Shown here piece after piece: positions 18,221-28,621 of a stretch of 64,000 nucleotides of DNA. The notes below the pieces were generated by a model. That model did not search any database and was not told where the DNA came from. It was given only the letters and a program-made list of their open reading frames with translations. Origin of the DNA: an uncultured Bacteroidales bacterium (lineage in GTDB: Bacteria; Bacteroidota; Bacteroidia; Bacteroidales; Bacteroidaceae); assembly GCA_902798425.1 (NCBI GenBank), contig CADBWR010000005.1, positions 122,650 through 186,649 on the forward strand, read 5' to 3'. Numbering within the stretch: the first letter of the stretch is position 1; every line of letters starts with the position of its first letter. The position numbers and the translations under genes were made by a program.

Positions 18221-18955
18221 TTATTTTCCGTATTTCACTTCCTCTAGGAACAGGGCCTTGGCAGGCATCGACTCGCCGGCTTGTGTTCGCTGCTTGCCCT
18301 CAATAACTAAACGGAACTCGTCAAGGGACATACGCCCACGGCCCACCTCAATGAGCGTACCGACAACAGCGCGTACCATATTGCGCAGGAAGCGGTTGGC
18401 AGTAATCTCGAAATACCACTCAGAAGGGGACGTCTGATGCCATTGAGCATGGGTGACGTGACAGATGGTGGTCTTCACATCGCTACCCGCCTTGCAAAAG
18501 GCACCAAAATCCTCATACTCCAGCAGGATGCGCCCAGCCTGGTTCATCAGTTCGAAGTCGAGCTGGTAGTGCATCTCTTGAGAGAACTGTTGGGTGAAGG
18601 GGTTTTTCTTCGTATGAATATAGTAATGGTACATGCGCGATGTCGCCGAGAAACGGGCATGCATATCGGGAGCCACCCTTTCGATGCGGTCTACAGCGAT
18701 GTCGTGATGCAAAAGTCCGTTGAGCTTCTTGGCGAGCACCACAGTATCAAACTGGACATCAGTATCGAAGTGGGCTGTCATCTGACGGGCATGAACACCG
18801 GCATCGGTTCGACCAGCGCCAGTCACAGTGATGGACTCACGTAACAAGAGCGACAGACAGCGTTCCAACTCGCTCTGCACCGTGATGCCATTGGGTTGAA
18901 CCTGCCAGCCGTGATAATTAGTGCCGTCATAGCTAAACCATACGAAATATCTCAT
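18221..18955 (-). CDS. truA: tRNA pseudouridine synthase A (positions 38-40)
   Basis: 244 residues. It converts uridines 38-40 of the anticodon arm to pseudouridine. The catalytic aspartate is in GAGRTDAGVHA (Asp51). The N-terminal FVWFSYDGTNYHGWQVQPNG and the C-terminal RFLRNMVRAVVGTLIEVGRG are diagnostic. The ATG at 18955 is used, since the longer frame depends on a TTG. The promoter box is at 18975-18982. It heads a minus-strand run with the EamA transporter. Confidence 0.97.
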   Translation of the reverse strand: MRYFVWFSYDGTNYHGWQVQPNGITVQSELERCLSLLLRESITVTGAGRTDAGVHARQMTAHFDTDVQFDTVVLAKKLNGLLHHDIAVDRIERVAPDMHARFSATSRMYHYYIHTKKNPFTQQFSQEMHYQLDFELMNQAGRILLEYEDFGAFCKAGSDVKTTICHVTHAQWHQTSPSEWYFEITANRFLRNMVRAVVGTLIEVGRGRMSLDEFRLVIEGKQRTQAGESMPAKALFLEEVKYGK

Positions 18956-18974
18956 CTTTTCCAATATTTGCGTG

Positions 18975-18982
18975 CAAAATTA
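18975..18982 (-). promoter_or_regulatory. -7 box of truA
   Basis: TAATTTTG on the minus strand, 19 nt before the ATG. The AATTATG heptamer array lies just upstream, where the -33 box would be. Confidence 0.5.
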
Positions 18983-18988
18983 GCAAAT

Positions 18989-19022
18989 AATTATGAATTA
19001 TGCATTATGAATTATGAATTAT
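18989..19022. repeat. Heptamer tandem repeat AATTATG x4.8
   Basis: Copies at 18989, 18996, 19003 (CATTATG), 19010 and a partial copy at 19017. It lies between the divergent promoters of truA and the 19.1-kb gene. Confidence 0.92.
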
Positions 19023-19039
19023 TTTGTGCCTCTGAGACA

Positions 19040-19111
19040 AAGTATCGAAAGTACTCCCATACGGAAAATTGCAAATTTATTTGCATTTTTGCTCACTTAT
19101 TCGTACCTTTG
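19040..19111 (+). promoter_or_regulatory. Promoter, copy C of the recurrent module
   Basis: CGAAAGTACTCCC and CGGAAAA, then the dyad GCAAATTTATTTGC, TTTG (19080-19083), a 20-nt spacer with GCTCACTTATTCG, and TACCTTTG (19104-19111). The ATG follows 9 nt after the box. Confidence 0.82.
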
Positions 19112-19120
19112 CAGCCCATT

Positions 19121-19738
19121 ATGAAAAAGATAGTTCTGTTTTTTACTGTGCTATGCGCCGCAATGGGTCTGCAGGCGCAAGACCACGAAACCCCTAACGC
19201 CCAACAGGCACGACGTCTGTTTAACGAGACTTATAAGATGATCTTTGGCGAGCAAGGCTCGCAACTGCACTATAAGGTGAACATCATCGGTATCTTCAAA
19301 ACGGAGGGTACCATCTGGACAAAGGGTAAGAAGAGTAAGTTCGTTGATGAAAGATACATCGCATGGAACGATGACGTGACATACTACCGTCTGGAGCGCA
19401 AAAAAAAACGTGTGCTGATCTACGACGCACACTCTGATGAACGCGACAAGTATGCTACGAAGTTTAAGTTTAACCCAGAGAACTATACTTACAGCATCAA
19501 GGACTCCAAGGAAGGCTACTACATCACACTGAAAGCAAAGAAGGGCGTGTCAGGCATCAAGGAGGCCCGTTGCCTGCTGGACAAGAAACACCGCTATCCT
19601 GTAAGTGTACGCATCAAGGTGGGCATCTTCCATACCACCATCAAGATTAGCGATGTGAAGGTGGGGGGTATCAACGATGACTTTTTCCGATTCCCACACG
19701 ATAGCTATAAGCACTGCGAATTTGTAGACAAGAGATGA
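19121..19738 (+). CDS. Exported protein, possibly LolA-like fold
   Basis: 205 residues with signal peptide 1-20 (GLQAQ), so periplasmic. The centre, GTIWTKGKKSKFVDERYIAWNDD and later beta-rich segments (YTYSIKDSKEGYYITLKAKKG), resembles LolA-type lipoprotein carriers, which form an unclosed beta-barrel, but the similarity is weak and lipoprotein transport is only a guess. The ATG at 19121 is fixed by the promoter box just before it; the longer frame would run through the promoter. A shared terminator follows. Confidence 0.7.
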   Translation: MKKIVLFFTVLCAAMGLQAQDHETPNAQQARRLFNETYKMIFGEQGSQLHYKVNIIGIFKTEGTIWTKGKKSKFVDERYIAWNDDVTYYRLERKKKRVLIYDAHSDERDKYATKFKFNPENYTYSIKDSKEGYYITLKAKKGVSGIKEARCLLDKKHRYPVSVRIKVGIFHTTIKISDVKVGGINDDFFRFPHDSYKHCEFVDKR

Positions 19739-19750
19739 TAGAAGAAAAAA

Positions 19751-19780
19751 AGAGAGGTCACTTCACAAAAGGACCTCTCT
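19751..19780. terminator. Bidirectional terminator between the 19.1-kb gene and atpG
   Basis: 9-bp perfect stem AGAGAGGTC / GACCTCTCT with a 12-nt loop. A-rich on the left and T-rich on the right, so it can work on both strands for the two convergent units. Confidence 0.88.
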
Positions 19781-19796
19781 TTATATTTGATGGTGT

Positions 19797-20765
19797 TTAG
19801 TTGTTTACCGAACCTCCCACAATATCGAGCAACTCTGAGGTGATGGCCTGCTGGCGACTCTTGTTATACTGCAGGTTCAGCTGGCGCAGCAACTCATCGG
19901 CATTATCGGTAGCCGTCTGCATGGCCACCATACGGGCGGCATGCTCAGAAGCCACACTGTCGAGCAGAGCTGTATAGAGCATCAGGTGTGCCATCTTGGG
20001 AATCAGCTTCGACAAGACAGTATTCATGTCGGGCTCCACAATGAAGTTGTCATTGAGCGGAGCTGTCTCGCCTTCCTTTACTTCCCTCTTACGACGGTTC
20101 TTGCGCAGATACTCCTGGGCCTTCTCTGTCGCAACAGTAGATGTCAGGTCCCGCTCATGATCGCGCCCCAGCTCGGCCTCCAAGTCGATGGGCAGGAACT
20201 GCTTGTTGGTCAGAACTTGCGAGCCAGCCGACTTGAAGTGATGGTAGAGCAGTTCTACACGGTCCAGCTGACCATTGGCAAATTTCTCACCCAATTCCAT
20301 AGCGAGGTCAATACAGTCACTAACACGAGGATGATCTATCAGTGCAGCACGATCACCCTGGATGTCGTAACCCAACTTGCGCGCTTTTTCATAGACCTTA
20401 CGTCCAATGGGATAGACCTCTACATTGCCCTTGCCTAACTTCTGCTCATAGGCGTCTATCGTACGCTGCAACAGCTTGATGACGTTTGCATTGAAGCCAC
20501 CGCAGAGCGACGAGTTGGAAGAGAAGACCACGATAGCGACACGCTTGACAGGACGCTCCTGGTCGTAGATGGTCTGTGCCTCGGCCTCGGCAGCGAGGAA
20601 CGACTTGAGAATATGCTCAAGCATCGTCTCATAGGGCAGCATGTTCTGGATAGCAACCTGCGCATGGTGCAGCTTAGAGCTGGCCACCATCTTCATGGCA
20701 GATGTTATCTTGCGCGTGCTGTTGACTGAGGCGATACGGCCTTTAATTTCTTTCAGGCTGGGCAT
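19797..20765 (-). CDS. atpG: ATP synthase F1 gamma subunit
   Basis: Central rotor shaft of F1, 322 residues. The N-terminal coiled coil (SLKEIKGRIASVNSTRKITSAMKMVASSKL) and the C-terminal one (ATDNADELLRQLNLQYNKSRQQAITSELLDIVGG) are standard. It is about 35 residues longer than the usual gamma because of a charged insertion near 205-245 (DHERDLTSTVATEKAQEYLRKNRRKREVKEG). Last gene of the operon, 6 nt after atpA. Confidence 0.97.
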   Translation of the reverse strand: MPSLKEIKGRIASVNSTRKITSAMKMVASSKLHHAQVAIQNMLPYETMLEHILKSFLAAEAEAQTIYDQERPVKRVAIVVFSSNSSLCGGFNANVIKLLQRTIDAYEQKLGKGNVEVYPIGRKVYEKARKLGYDIQGDRAALIDHPRVSDCIDLAMELGEKFANGQLDRVELLYHHFKSAGSQVLTNKQFLPIDLEAELGRDHERDLTSTVATEKAQEYLRKNRRKREVKEGETAPLNDNFIVEPDMNTVLSKLIPKMAHLMLYTALLDSVASEHAARMVAMQTATDNADELLRQLNLQYNKSRQQAITSELLDIVGGSVNN

Positions 20766-20771
20766 AGGCTA

Positions 20772-22358
20772 TCAAGCTTTATACGTTCCTGCAATATCGG
20801 CCATGACAGCCTCAATCTTCTGCGTTGTGGCGTCGTCAATCTTACCGGCTGTCAGCGTCTCAATAACCTCGGGGGCTGATGAACGCAGCTTGTCAAGGAA
20901 CTGGTTCTGACACTCACGGACCTTATCGATAGGTACCTCGCGCATCAGTCCATGTACGCCACAGTAGAGAATGGCAATCTGCTCACCGACAGGCATAGGA
21001 CTGTACTGAGGCTGAATGAGCAACTGGTTGTTCTTACGACCGCGGTCCAGCGTCATAGCAGTCACAGCATCCATATCGCTGGAAAACTTAGAGAAAGCCT
21101 CCAACTCACGATACTGTGCCTGGTCAATCTTCAAGGTACCTGCCACCTTCTTCATTGACTTGATCTGTGCCGAACCACCTACACGAGATACGGAGATACC
21201 TACGTTGATGGCAGGACGGAAGCCCTGGTTGAAGAGGTCGGACTCCAGGAATATCTGACCGTCGGTAATAGAAATCACATTCGTAGGAATGTATGCGGAC
21301 ACGTCACCAGCCTGGGTCTCAATGATAGGCAGAGCAGTGAGTGAACCACCACCCTTCACATGGCCCTTCATGCACTCAGGAAGGTCGTTCATCTGCTCAG
21401 CAACCTCCTGCTGTTCGTTCATCTTGGCAGCACGCTCAAGGAGACGAGAGTGCAGATAGAAGACGTCACCAGGATATGCCTCACGACCAGAAGGACGGCG
21501 CAGAATCAGCGACACCTCACGATAGGCCACAGCCTGCTTCGAAAGGTCGTCGTAAACCACGAGGGCGGGCAGACCACGGTCGCGGAAATACTCACCGATG
21601 GCAGCACCAGCAAATGGTGCATAATACTGCATGGCAGCAGGATCTGCAGCTGTAGCAGCCACGATGATAGTGTATGGCATGGCGCCATGCTCCTTCAGCG
21701 TCTGCACGAGGTTAGCCACCGTACTGGCTTTCTGTCCGATAGCGACATAGATACAGTATACGGGGTTGCCTGCCTCATAGAAACTCTTCTGGTTGATGAT
21801 GGTATCAACGGCAATAGCCGTCTTACCCGTCTGGCGGTCGCCAATGATAAGCTCACGCTGACCACGGCCAATAGGAATCATCGAGTCGATAGCCTTCAGA
21901 CCTGTCTGCAGCGGTTCCTTCACCGGTTGACGATAGATTACACCAGGTGCCTTGCGGTCCAAGGGCATTTCGAATGCATCAGTGAGGTCGATGTCGCCCA
22001 TGCCGTCAACTGCCTGTCCCAGCGGATTGATGACACGGCCCAGCATGTTGTCGTTGACGCGGATAGAGGCAATGCGCTTGGTGCGCTTCACCACCATACC
22101 CTCCTTGATGCCTGACGTACTACCCAGAAGCACACAACCTACGTTGTCTTCCTCCAGGTTCATCACGATAGCCATCGTGCCGTTCTCGAATTCGAGCAGT
22201 TCGTTGGCCTCGGCATTACGGAGTCCGTAGATACGGGCCACACCATCGCTGACGGTGAGCACAGTACCTACCTCGTCAAACTGCTCAGCATTCTGAATAC
22301 CCTTCAGCTGTTCAAGCAGCACCTGACTGACTTCGCTTGGTTTAATTTTATCTGACAT
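20772..22358 (-). CDS. atpA: ATP synthase F1 alpha subunit
   Basis: 528 residues, the non-catalytic nucleotide-binding subunit of F1. Walker [11 protein letters not shown] is near 170, the Walker B strand is in [12 protein letters not shown], and the arginine-finger region is [16 protein letters not shown]. The N terminus starts with the short beta-barrel domain after [13 protein letters not shown]. The 68-nt gap to atpH is AT-rich and holds degenerate heptamers, the largest gap in the operon. Confidence 0.98.
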   Translation of the reverse strand: MSDKIKPSEVSQVLLEQLKGIQNAEQFDEVGTVLTVSDGVARIYGLRNAEANELLEFENGTMAIVMNLEEDNVGCVLLGSTSGIKEGMVVKRTKRIASIRVNDNMLGRVINPLGQAVDGMGDIDLTDAFEMPLDRKAPGVIYRQPVKEPLQTGLKAIDSMIPIGRGQRELIIGDRQTGKTAIAVDTIINQKSFYEAGNPVYCIYVAIGQKASTVANLVQTLKEHGAMPYTIIVAATAADPAAMQYYAPFAGAAIGEYFRDRGLPALVVYDDLSKQAVAYREVSLILRRPSGREAYPGDVFYLHSRLLERAAKMNEQQEVAEQMNDLPECMKGHVKGGGSLTALPIIETQAGDVSAYIPTNVISITDGQIFLESDLFNQGFRPAINVGISVSRVGGSAQIKSMKKVAGTLKIDQAQYRELEAFSKFSSDMDAVTAMTLDRGRKNNQLLIQPQYSPMPVGEQIAILYCGVHGLMREVPIDKVRECQNQFLDKLRSSAPEVIETLTAGKIDDATTQKIEAVMADIAGTYKA

Positions 22359-22359
22359 T

Positions 22360-22415
22360 AATGTAAAATTTAAAAATTAAATAATGTAAGAATGTAAATA
22401 TTAAATGATATAACA
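22360..22415. repeat. Degenerate heptamer run inside the atp operon (atpH-atpA gap)
   Basis: AATGTAA, AATTTAA, AAATTAA, then ATGTAAG, AATGTAA, ATATTAA. Units are imperfect but the 7-nt phase is mostly kept. No coding frame is supported here. Confidence 0.6.
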
Positions 22416-22426
22416 ATTACATTCGT

Positions 22427-22963
22427 TCATTTTCTCAACTGAGTGAGAATTGAGTTGAGCTTCGACTTGACACTGGCATCCATGCGATAGGTGTCGTATT
22501 CGAGGATGAAACCACCGATGATGTCGGGATTCACCTCTGTCTCAAACTCCACAGTACCTTGAGTCTTGCTCTCCACCATCTGACGCATCTTCTGTTCCGT
22601 TTCTGCGGAGACGCGGGCAGCAGTGGTAAGCTTACCACGGATGATGTTTTTGTGCTTACGGTAAAGCGTGACGTACGAGTAGGCCATAAACTGTATCATG
22701 TTCTCGCGGTCTTCCTTCAGCACAAGGGCTATGAAGGTCTGCGTCAGCGTACTCGGAGAACCACCTGCGGCAGTCTCCAGCAGCGTCTGCTTCTTGGCCT
22801 TGTCGAGCATGGGATTGTCGATGGTCTGACGAAGCACGGGCACATCCATAAAACTCTTACCCAGCACAATCATTTCCTGATAGACCTGGTCTTCAAGCTT
22901 GGCATCTGTAGCGCTCTTCAAGAGTGCTCGTGCATATCTCGTAGAGATTACTCCGATATCCAT
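22427..22963 (-). CDS. atpH: ATP synthase F1 delta subunit (OSCP)
   Basis: 178 residues. It links the peripheral stalk to the top of F1. The N-terminal STRYARALLKSATDAKLEDQVYQEM and the C-terminal NPDIIGGFILEYDTYRMDASVKSKLNSI are the two conserved family blocks. It lies 15 nt after atpF. Confidence 0.96.
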   Translation of the reverse strand: MDIGVISTRYARALLKSATDAKLEDQVYQEMIVLGKSFMDVPVLRQTIDNPMLDKAKKQTLLETAAGGSPSTLTQTFIALVLKEDRENMIQFMAYSYVTLYRKHKNIIRGKLTTAARVSAETEQKMRQMVESKTQGTVEFETEVNPDIIGGFILEYDTYRMDASVKSKLNSILTQLRK

Positions 22964-22978
22964 ACGCGTACACCTTAT

Positions 22979-23491
22979 TTAATTAGCAGTAGCACCATCC
23001 AGCATGCGGTCGATCAAATCCATTTGCGACTTGTCGTCACGGAGGTTCTGGCGAAGTACCTTCTCGGCAATTTCAACACTGAGCGTAGCAACCTGCTGAC
23101 GGATGTCAGCAATGGCAGCCTTCTTCTCTTGCTCGATAGCAACCTTGGCCTCGTCTAACAGACGGGCACCCTCGGCGCGAGCTTTCTGCTGAGCCTGCTC
23201 GACAATAGCGTCGCGCGACTCGGCAGCCTCCTTCAATATCTGAGCCTGTTTTTCGCGAGCCTCCTGCAGAATGGATTCACCTTCTTTCTCAATATTGGCA
23301 AGACGTTCCTGAGCCTCGTGAGCCTTGCGTAGACTGTCGTCTATGTACTTGTTGCGCTCGTCTACCATATTTACAATGGCAGGAAAGCCATACTTGGCAA
23401 GGACCACAAATACCACCAAGAACGACAACAGCATCCAGAACAGTAGTCCCAGATCTGGCGTGAGAATTGCTGGTAATTGAGTGAAATCCAT
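22979..23491 (-). CDS. atpF: ATP synthase Fo b subunit
   Basis: 170 residues. One N-terminal membrane helix (LLFWMLLSFLVVFVVLAKYGFP) is followed by a long charged coiled coil (about 45-150), as expected for the peripheral stalk that holds F1 against rotation. A single b gene is seen, so the stalk is probably a homodimer. It lies 13 nt after atpE. Confidence 0.96.
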   Translation of the reverse strand: MDFTQLPAILTPDLGLLFWMLLSFLVVFVVLAKYGFPAIVNMVDERNKYIDDSLRKAHEAQERLANIEKEGESILQEAREKQAQILKEAAESRDAIVEQAQQKARAEGARLLDEAKVAIEQEKKAAIADIRQQVATLSVEIAEKVLRQNLRDDKSQMDLIDRMLDGATAN

Positions 23492-23504
23492 TTGCTATAG
23501 GGTT

Positions 23505-23750
<246 letters not shown>

Positions 23751-23802
23751 TTAATGTTTTTAAATTGTTAATATTGTTTGTTTAATTCATTCTAAAGAAC
23801 AC

Positions 23803-24846
23803 TTATTCTTCGTGATGCTCCTGATGAGCAAGACCGATAAATACCGCACTCAGCATGGTGAATACGTAGGCTTGTACGAATGCCACCAGCAGTTCAAGAG
23901 CGTTCATGAACAGCAACATCAGGATGCTGAACAGGTTCAAACCGATACCCATGCCCACCCCCATTGTCCAGCCAAGGAAGATAACGCAGCTGAAGCTGAG
24001 TATCATAGCGTGCCCTGCCATCATATTGGCAAAAAGACGGATCATCAGGGCGAAAGGCTTGGTGAAGACACCGAAGAGCTCGATGACGGGCATCAAGGGG
24101 ATGGCCTTCAAGAAAATAGGCACGTTAGGCCAGAAGATGTCCTTCCAATACTCCTTGTTGCCAAACAGGTTGATGGCCAGAAACGTGCAGAACGCCAAGA
24201 AGAAGGTGATGTTGATATTGCCCGTTACATTAGAACCACCAGGGAATATCGGCAACAATCCTAAGAGGTTGGTAACAAGAATAAAGAAGAACACCGTCAG
24301 CAGATAGGGAGCGTAGGGCTTGTAATGCTTCTCACCGATAGATGCCTTGATGACATCATCGTTAATCATCATAACAAGCAACTCGACAGCACCAATAAAT
24401 CCACCTGGCGCATTGCTCGTCTTGTCGTGCTTCTTATACCAGCGGGCACAGCTCAGGAAGACAACCAATAGCACAGCCACTACTATCCAGATCTGCAAGA
24501 CATTACGTGTAATACTCAGATCCAGCGGGCGTTCGATGCTACCGTCTGCCATCTTCTCATAAATCTTGCCATGGGCTTCAGGATTAAAGAAGAAACCCTG
24601 AGGCAGAGAATGTGCTGTGCAGAAGTGCCATTCACCAGTCTGTGAACTCTTGATAATGATAGGCAATGGGAAACCGATGTGCTTTCCTTGATAGGTAGCG
24701 ATGTGCCACTCATACGAGTCGGAGAGGTGCTCCAAAACTATCTCTGATATATTCAGGGACTCGTCCTTGGACTCCTCGCCAGCCTGCACAGTCAGAGGCA
24801 GCACAGCCATCATCAGCAAGAGACATATTGACTTTAATTGTTTCAT
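23803..24846 (-). CDS. atpB: ATP synthase Fo a subunit with N-terminal signal peptide and periplasmic segment
   Basis: 347 residues, longer than the usual 240-270. A cleavable-looking signal peptide (1-22, TVQAGEE) and about 85 extra residues precede the first true helix near 115. The proton-channel part has the essential arginine in PFALMIRLFANMMAGHA and the family end ELLVAFVQAYVFTMLSAVFIGLA. The extended N terminus is seen in Bacteroidetes a subunits; its job is not known. Confidence 0.96.
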   Translation of the reverse strand: MKQLKSICLLLMMAVLPLTVQAGEESKDESLNISEIVLEHLSDSYEWHIATYQGKHIGFPLPIIIKSSQTGEWHFCTAHSLPQGFFFNPEAHGKIYEKMADGSIERPLDLSITRNVLQIWIVVAVLLVVFLSCARWYKKHDKTSNAPGGFIGAVELLVMMINDDVIKASIGEKHYKPYAPYLLTVFFFILVTNLLGLLPIFPGGSNVTGNINITFFLAFCTFLAINLFGNKEYWKDIFWPNVPIFLKAIPLMPVIELFGVFTKPFALMIRLFANMMAGHAMILSFSCVIFLGWTMGVGMGIGLNLFSILMLLFMNALELLVAFVQAYVFTMLSAVFIGLAHQEHHEE

Positions 24847-24869
24847 CTAATACGTTAACTTTAAACTCG

Positions 24870-25259
24870 TTATAAACGATTGGATATTCTCGAAAAGAAG
24901 ATAGAGTGATGAATCAGCGATACCATATAATATATAAGGAACACGATGATAAACAGCATCATCGATGCCCGTTCCGATGTGGCATACCATATGGCCATGA
25001 CTACCAGCGCTCCCAGGAAACGGAATCCAGAAACACCCGTAAAGAACGAGGACAACATATCTGCATGGCGAGTGGCTACCCATCGGAAGATGAGACCTGT
25101 TGCCAAATCAATAGCTAAGATAAAGCATCCGCTCACCACCAAGGCACTCAGCAGGTCGAGTGACCATAAAGACATGGCCAAACCTCCAAGCATAGTCAGC
25201 AAGCAGAGCAATATCACGCTCTGAATGATATATCTGCGGCTCTCGTTGTCAATATCCAT
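24870..25259 (-). CDS. Small membrane protein of the atp operon (AtpI-like position)
   Basis: 129 residues with four predicted membrane helices (about 12-32, 37-58, 76-93, 99-120) and the basic tail SRISNRL. No clear family motif. Its place just before atpB matches that of AtpI, which helps c-ring assembly or ion supply in other bacteria; the same role is inferred from position only. The ATG at 25259 is used instead of an upstream GTG. Confidence 0.75.
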   Translation of the reverse strand: MDIDNESRRYIIQSVILLCLLTMLGGLAMSLWSLDLLSALVVSGCFILAIDLATGLIFRWVATRHADMLSSFFTGVSGFRFLGALVVMAIWYATSERASMMLFIIVFLIYYMVSLIHHSIFFSRISNRL

Positions 25260-25276
25260 CACACTTTGCGTATTCG

Positions 25277-25525
25277 TTATTCGCTCATCTCCACGCAGAG
25301 ACTGACAACATTCTTCTGCACCTCAACAAAACCGCCACAGATGTCCAACGATTTCTTCTCGCCGCCTGGCAGTGTGTAGACCACCCTACCCTTGTCTAAT
25401 GACGAGATGATGGGTGCGTGGTTGACGAGGATTTCGAACTGGCCCAGTGAACCGGGAACCAATACGCTGTCCACCTCACCTTCGAACTCTATCCGTTCAG
25501 GAGAAACTATCTTCAGCTTTAACAT
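25277..25525 (-). CDS. atpC: ATP synthase F1 epsilon subunit, N-terminal domain only
   Basis: 82 residues, with only the beta-sandwich (LKIVSPERIEFEGEVDSVLVPGSLGQFEILVNHAPII). The C-terminal helical hairpin of longer epsilon subunits (130-140 residues), which can inhibit ATP hydrolysis, is missing. The stop is followed after 17 nt by the next gene, so this is the natural end. Short epsilon subunits are known in Bacteroidetes and Chlorobi. Confidence 0.95.
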   Translation of the reverse strand: MLKLKIVSPERIEFEGEVDSVLVPGSLGQFEILVNHAPIISSLDKGRVVYTLPGGEKKSLDICGGFVEVQKNVVSLCVEMSE

Positions 25526-25531
25526 ATTGTA

Positions 25532-27102
<1,571 letters not shown>

Positions 27103-27141
27103 TTATTATAAATTAATCATTTGTTTCGGTAATAGTGATTG

Positions 27142-27149
27142 CAAAGTTA
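27142..27149 (-). promoter_or_regulatory. -7 box of the atp operon
   Basis: TAACTTTG on the minus strand, about 51 nt before the atpD ATG. The upstream sequence is A/T-rich and no exact TTTG is found at 20 nt. Confidence 0.55.
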
Positions 27150-27226
27150 GTAAAAAAATGACAATAAAAAAAACATTTCCGAATAAAAATTGCGAAAATG
27201 TTTATTTTTAGCCTATATAGGACATC

Positions 27227-28600
27227 TCATAGAGCCATCATGTTTACTTCCATCCACAATACAATGTAGCCAAGGATGAAACCGAGCAGCACTTTGGGTG
27301 TCACGTGTTTGATGTACCACCCCACACTGACATGCTCCGCACGCATAAGGGCTAACCCGCAGACGCTGCCTACAGAAAGCAAGCAACCGCCTACCGCCGT
27401 AGTGTAAGCTATGACGCTCCAATAAGCGCCATTAGTGACAATGCCACCAGCCCCGACACTATAAAGCGAGATATTGGAGATGGCAATGGTGAAGGAGTCG
27501 ACAATACTGCTCAAGAATCCTGCGAGGATACCAATTAACCACACATCGGGAATATAGGCATCAAACCAGTCTGCCACGTCAGCCCATACACCCGTCTCCG
27601 TGACAACGCCCATGCCAAGCATAATACCTGTCACAAAGAGCAATTGCTGGAAACCGCCATACTGTAACGATATGGGTATGCGTCGTCCCGTTGTCTGGTC
27701 GGCACTTATCAACTTGCGGTTGAAGGCTTCGTTGACGACCCACAACACGCTTAACACACATAATGCACCCAGGAATGGGGCAAGTCTGGTGATATTGTGG
27801 AAAGTGGGGATAAACCACAGTCCGCCAATGCCAACAATCAGCATTACAATACGTTGCCAATGGTTTAGGCGGGTGGCATCACCCCGATAAGGCGACGGGC
27901 TCCATGCCGTATCCAGCCGTTCGGGGAGTTCGCGGCTGATCAGATAGGTGGGTGTCAGCCATGCCAACAAAGCCGGTAAACCGAGGTAGGCAGAGAAACG
28001 TGTTGCCGTCACAGCGCCATTGCCCCAGAGAATTAATCCTGTCGGGTCACCGATGACAGTAAAGCAGCCACCACAGCATGCTGCCAGTACGATGGCCGAT
28101 CCGACATACATGCGCTGACGGGAGTTCTGCAGGATATTGTGCATAATAACCAACATCATCGTGGCAGTCGTCAGGTTGTCCAGATTGGCAGACAGGACGA
28201 AAGTCACAGCAGTAATGCCCCATAGGAGCCGCTTGCTATTACGTGTGCGAATCAGTTCCGTAATAAAGTCGAAACAACCATTGTTACTAAGCAATTCCAC
28301 GATAGACATTGTGGCCAACAGGAACAGCACTATCGCTGCCGCCTTGCCGACATACTTCAGAAATACATGATCATAGATAAACCATTTCACAATGTCACTG
28401 GAGTGTTCCTTGCTGCCTAACCATTCAATATATTCCGATGGATGCTGGGCCATCACGAAATCTGCTCCCCAACAGACATACACCACCCATCCTATTGTTC
28501 CAAGGAACATGGCAATGGCGGCTTTGTTTACTCCTGTCAGATGGCCTGTTGCTATCAGCAAGTAAGCCAAAAGAAGCATGGTTACAATAATTAACGTCAT
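27227..28600 (-). CDS. nhaD: NhaD-type sodium/proton antiporter
   Basis: 457 residues with about 12 membrane helices. VLSANLDNLTTATMMLVIMHNIL and CCGGCFTVIGDPTGLILW are the ion-transporter (NhaD/ArsB) signature blocks. It would exchange sodium for protons across the inner membrane. It lies 21 nt after the C69 peptidase gene and just upstream of the atp operon promoter; antiporter and ATPase both use the proton gradient, but a functional link is only inferred. Confidence 0.88.
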   Translation of the reverse strand: MTLIIVTMLLLAYLLIATGHLTGVNKAAIAMFLGTIGWVVYVCWGADFVMAQHPSEYIEWLGSKEHSSDIVKWFIYDHVFLKYVGKAAAIVLFLLATMSIVELLSNNGCFDFITELIRTRNSKRLLWGITAVTFVLSANLDNLTTATMMLVIMHNILQNSRQRMYVGSAIVLAACCGGCFTVIGDPTGLILWGNGAVTATRFSAYLGLPALLAWLTPTYLISRELPERLDTAWSPSPYRGDATRLNHWQRIVMLIVGIGGLWFIPTFHNITRLAPFLGALCVLSVLWVVNEAFNRKLISADQTTGRRIPISLQYGGFQQLLFVTGIMLGMGVVTETGVWADVADWFDAYIPDVWLIGILAGFLSSIVDSFTIAISNISLYSVGAGGIVTNGAYWSVIAYTTAVGGCLLSVGSVCGLALMRAEHVSVGWYIKHVTPKVLLGFILGYIVLWMEVNMMAL

Positions 28601-28621
28601 GGAATTTTACGTTTTGACGAT

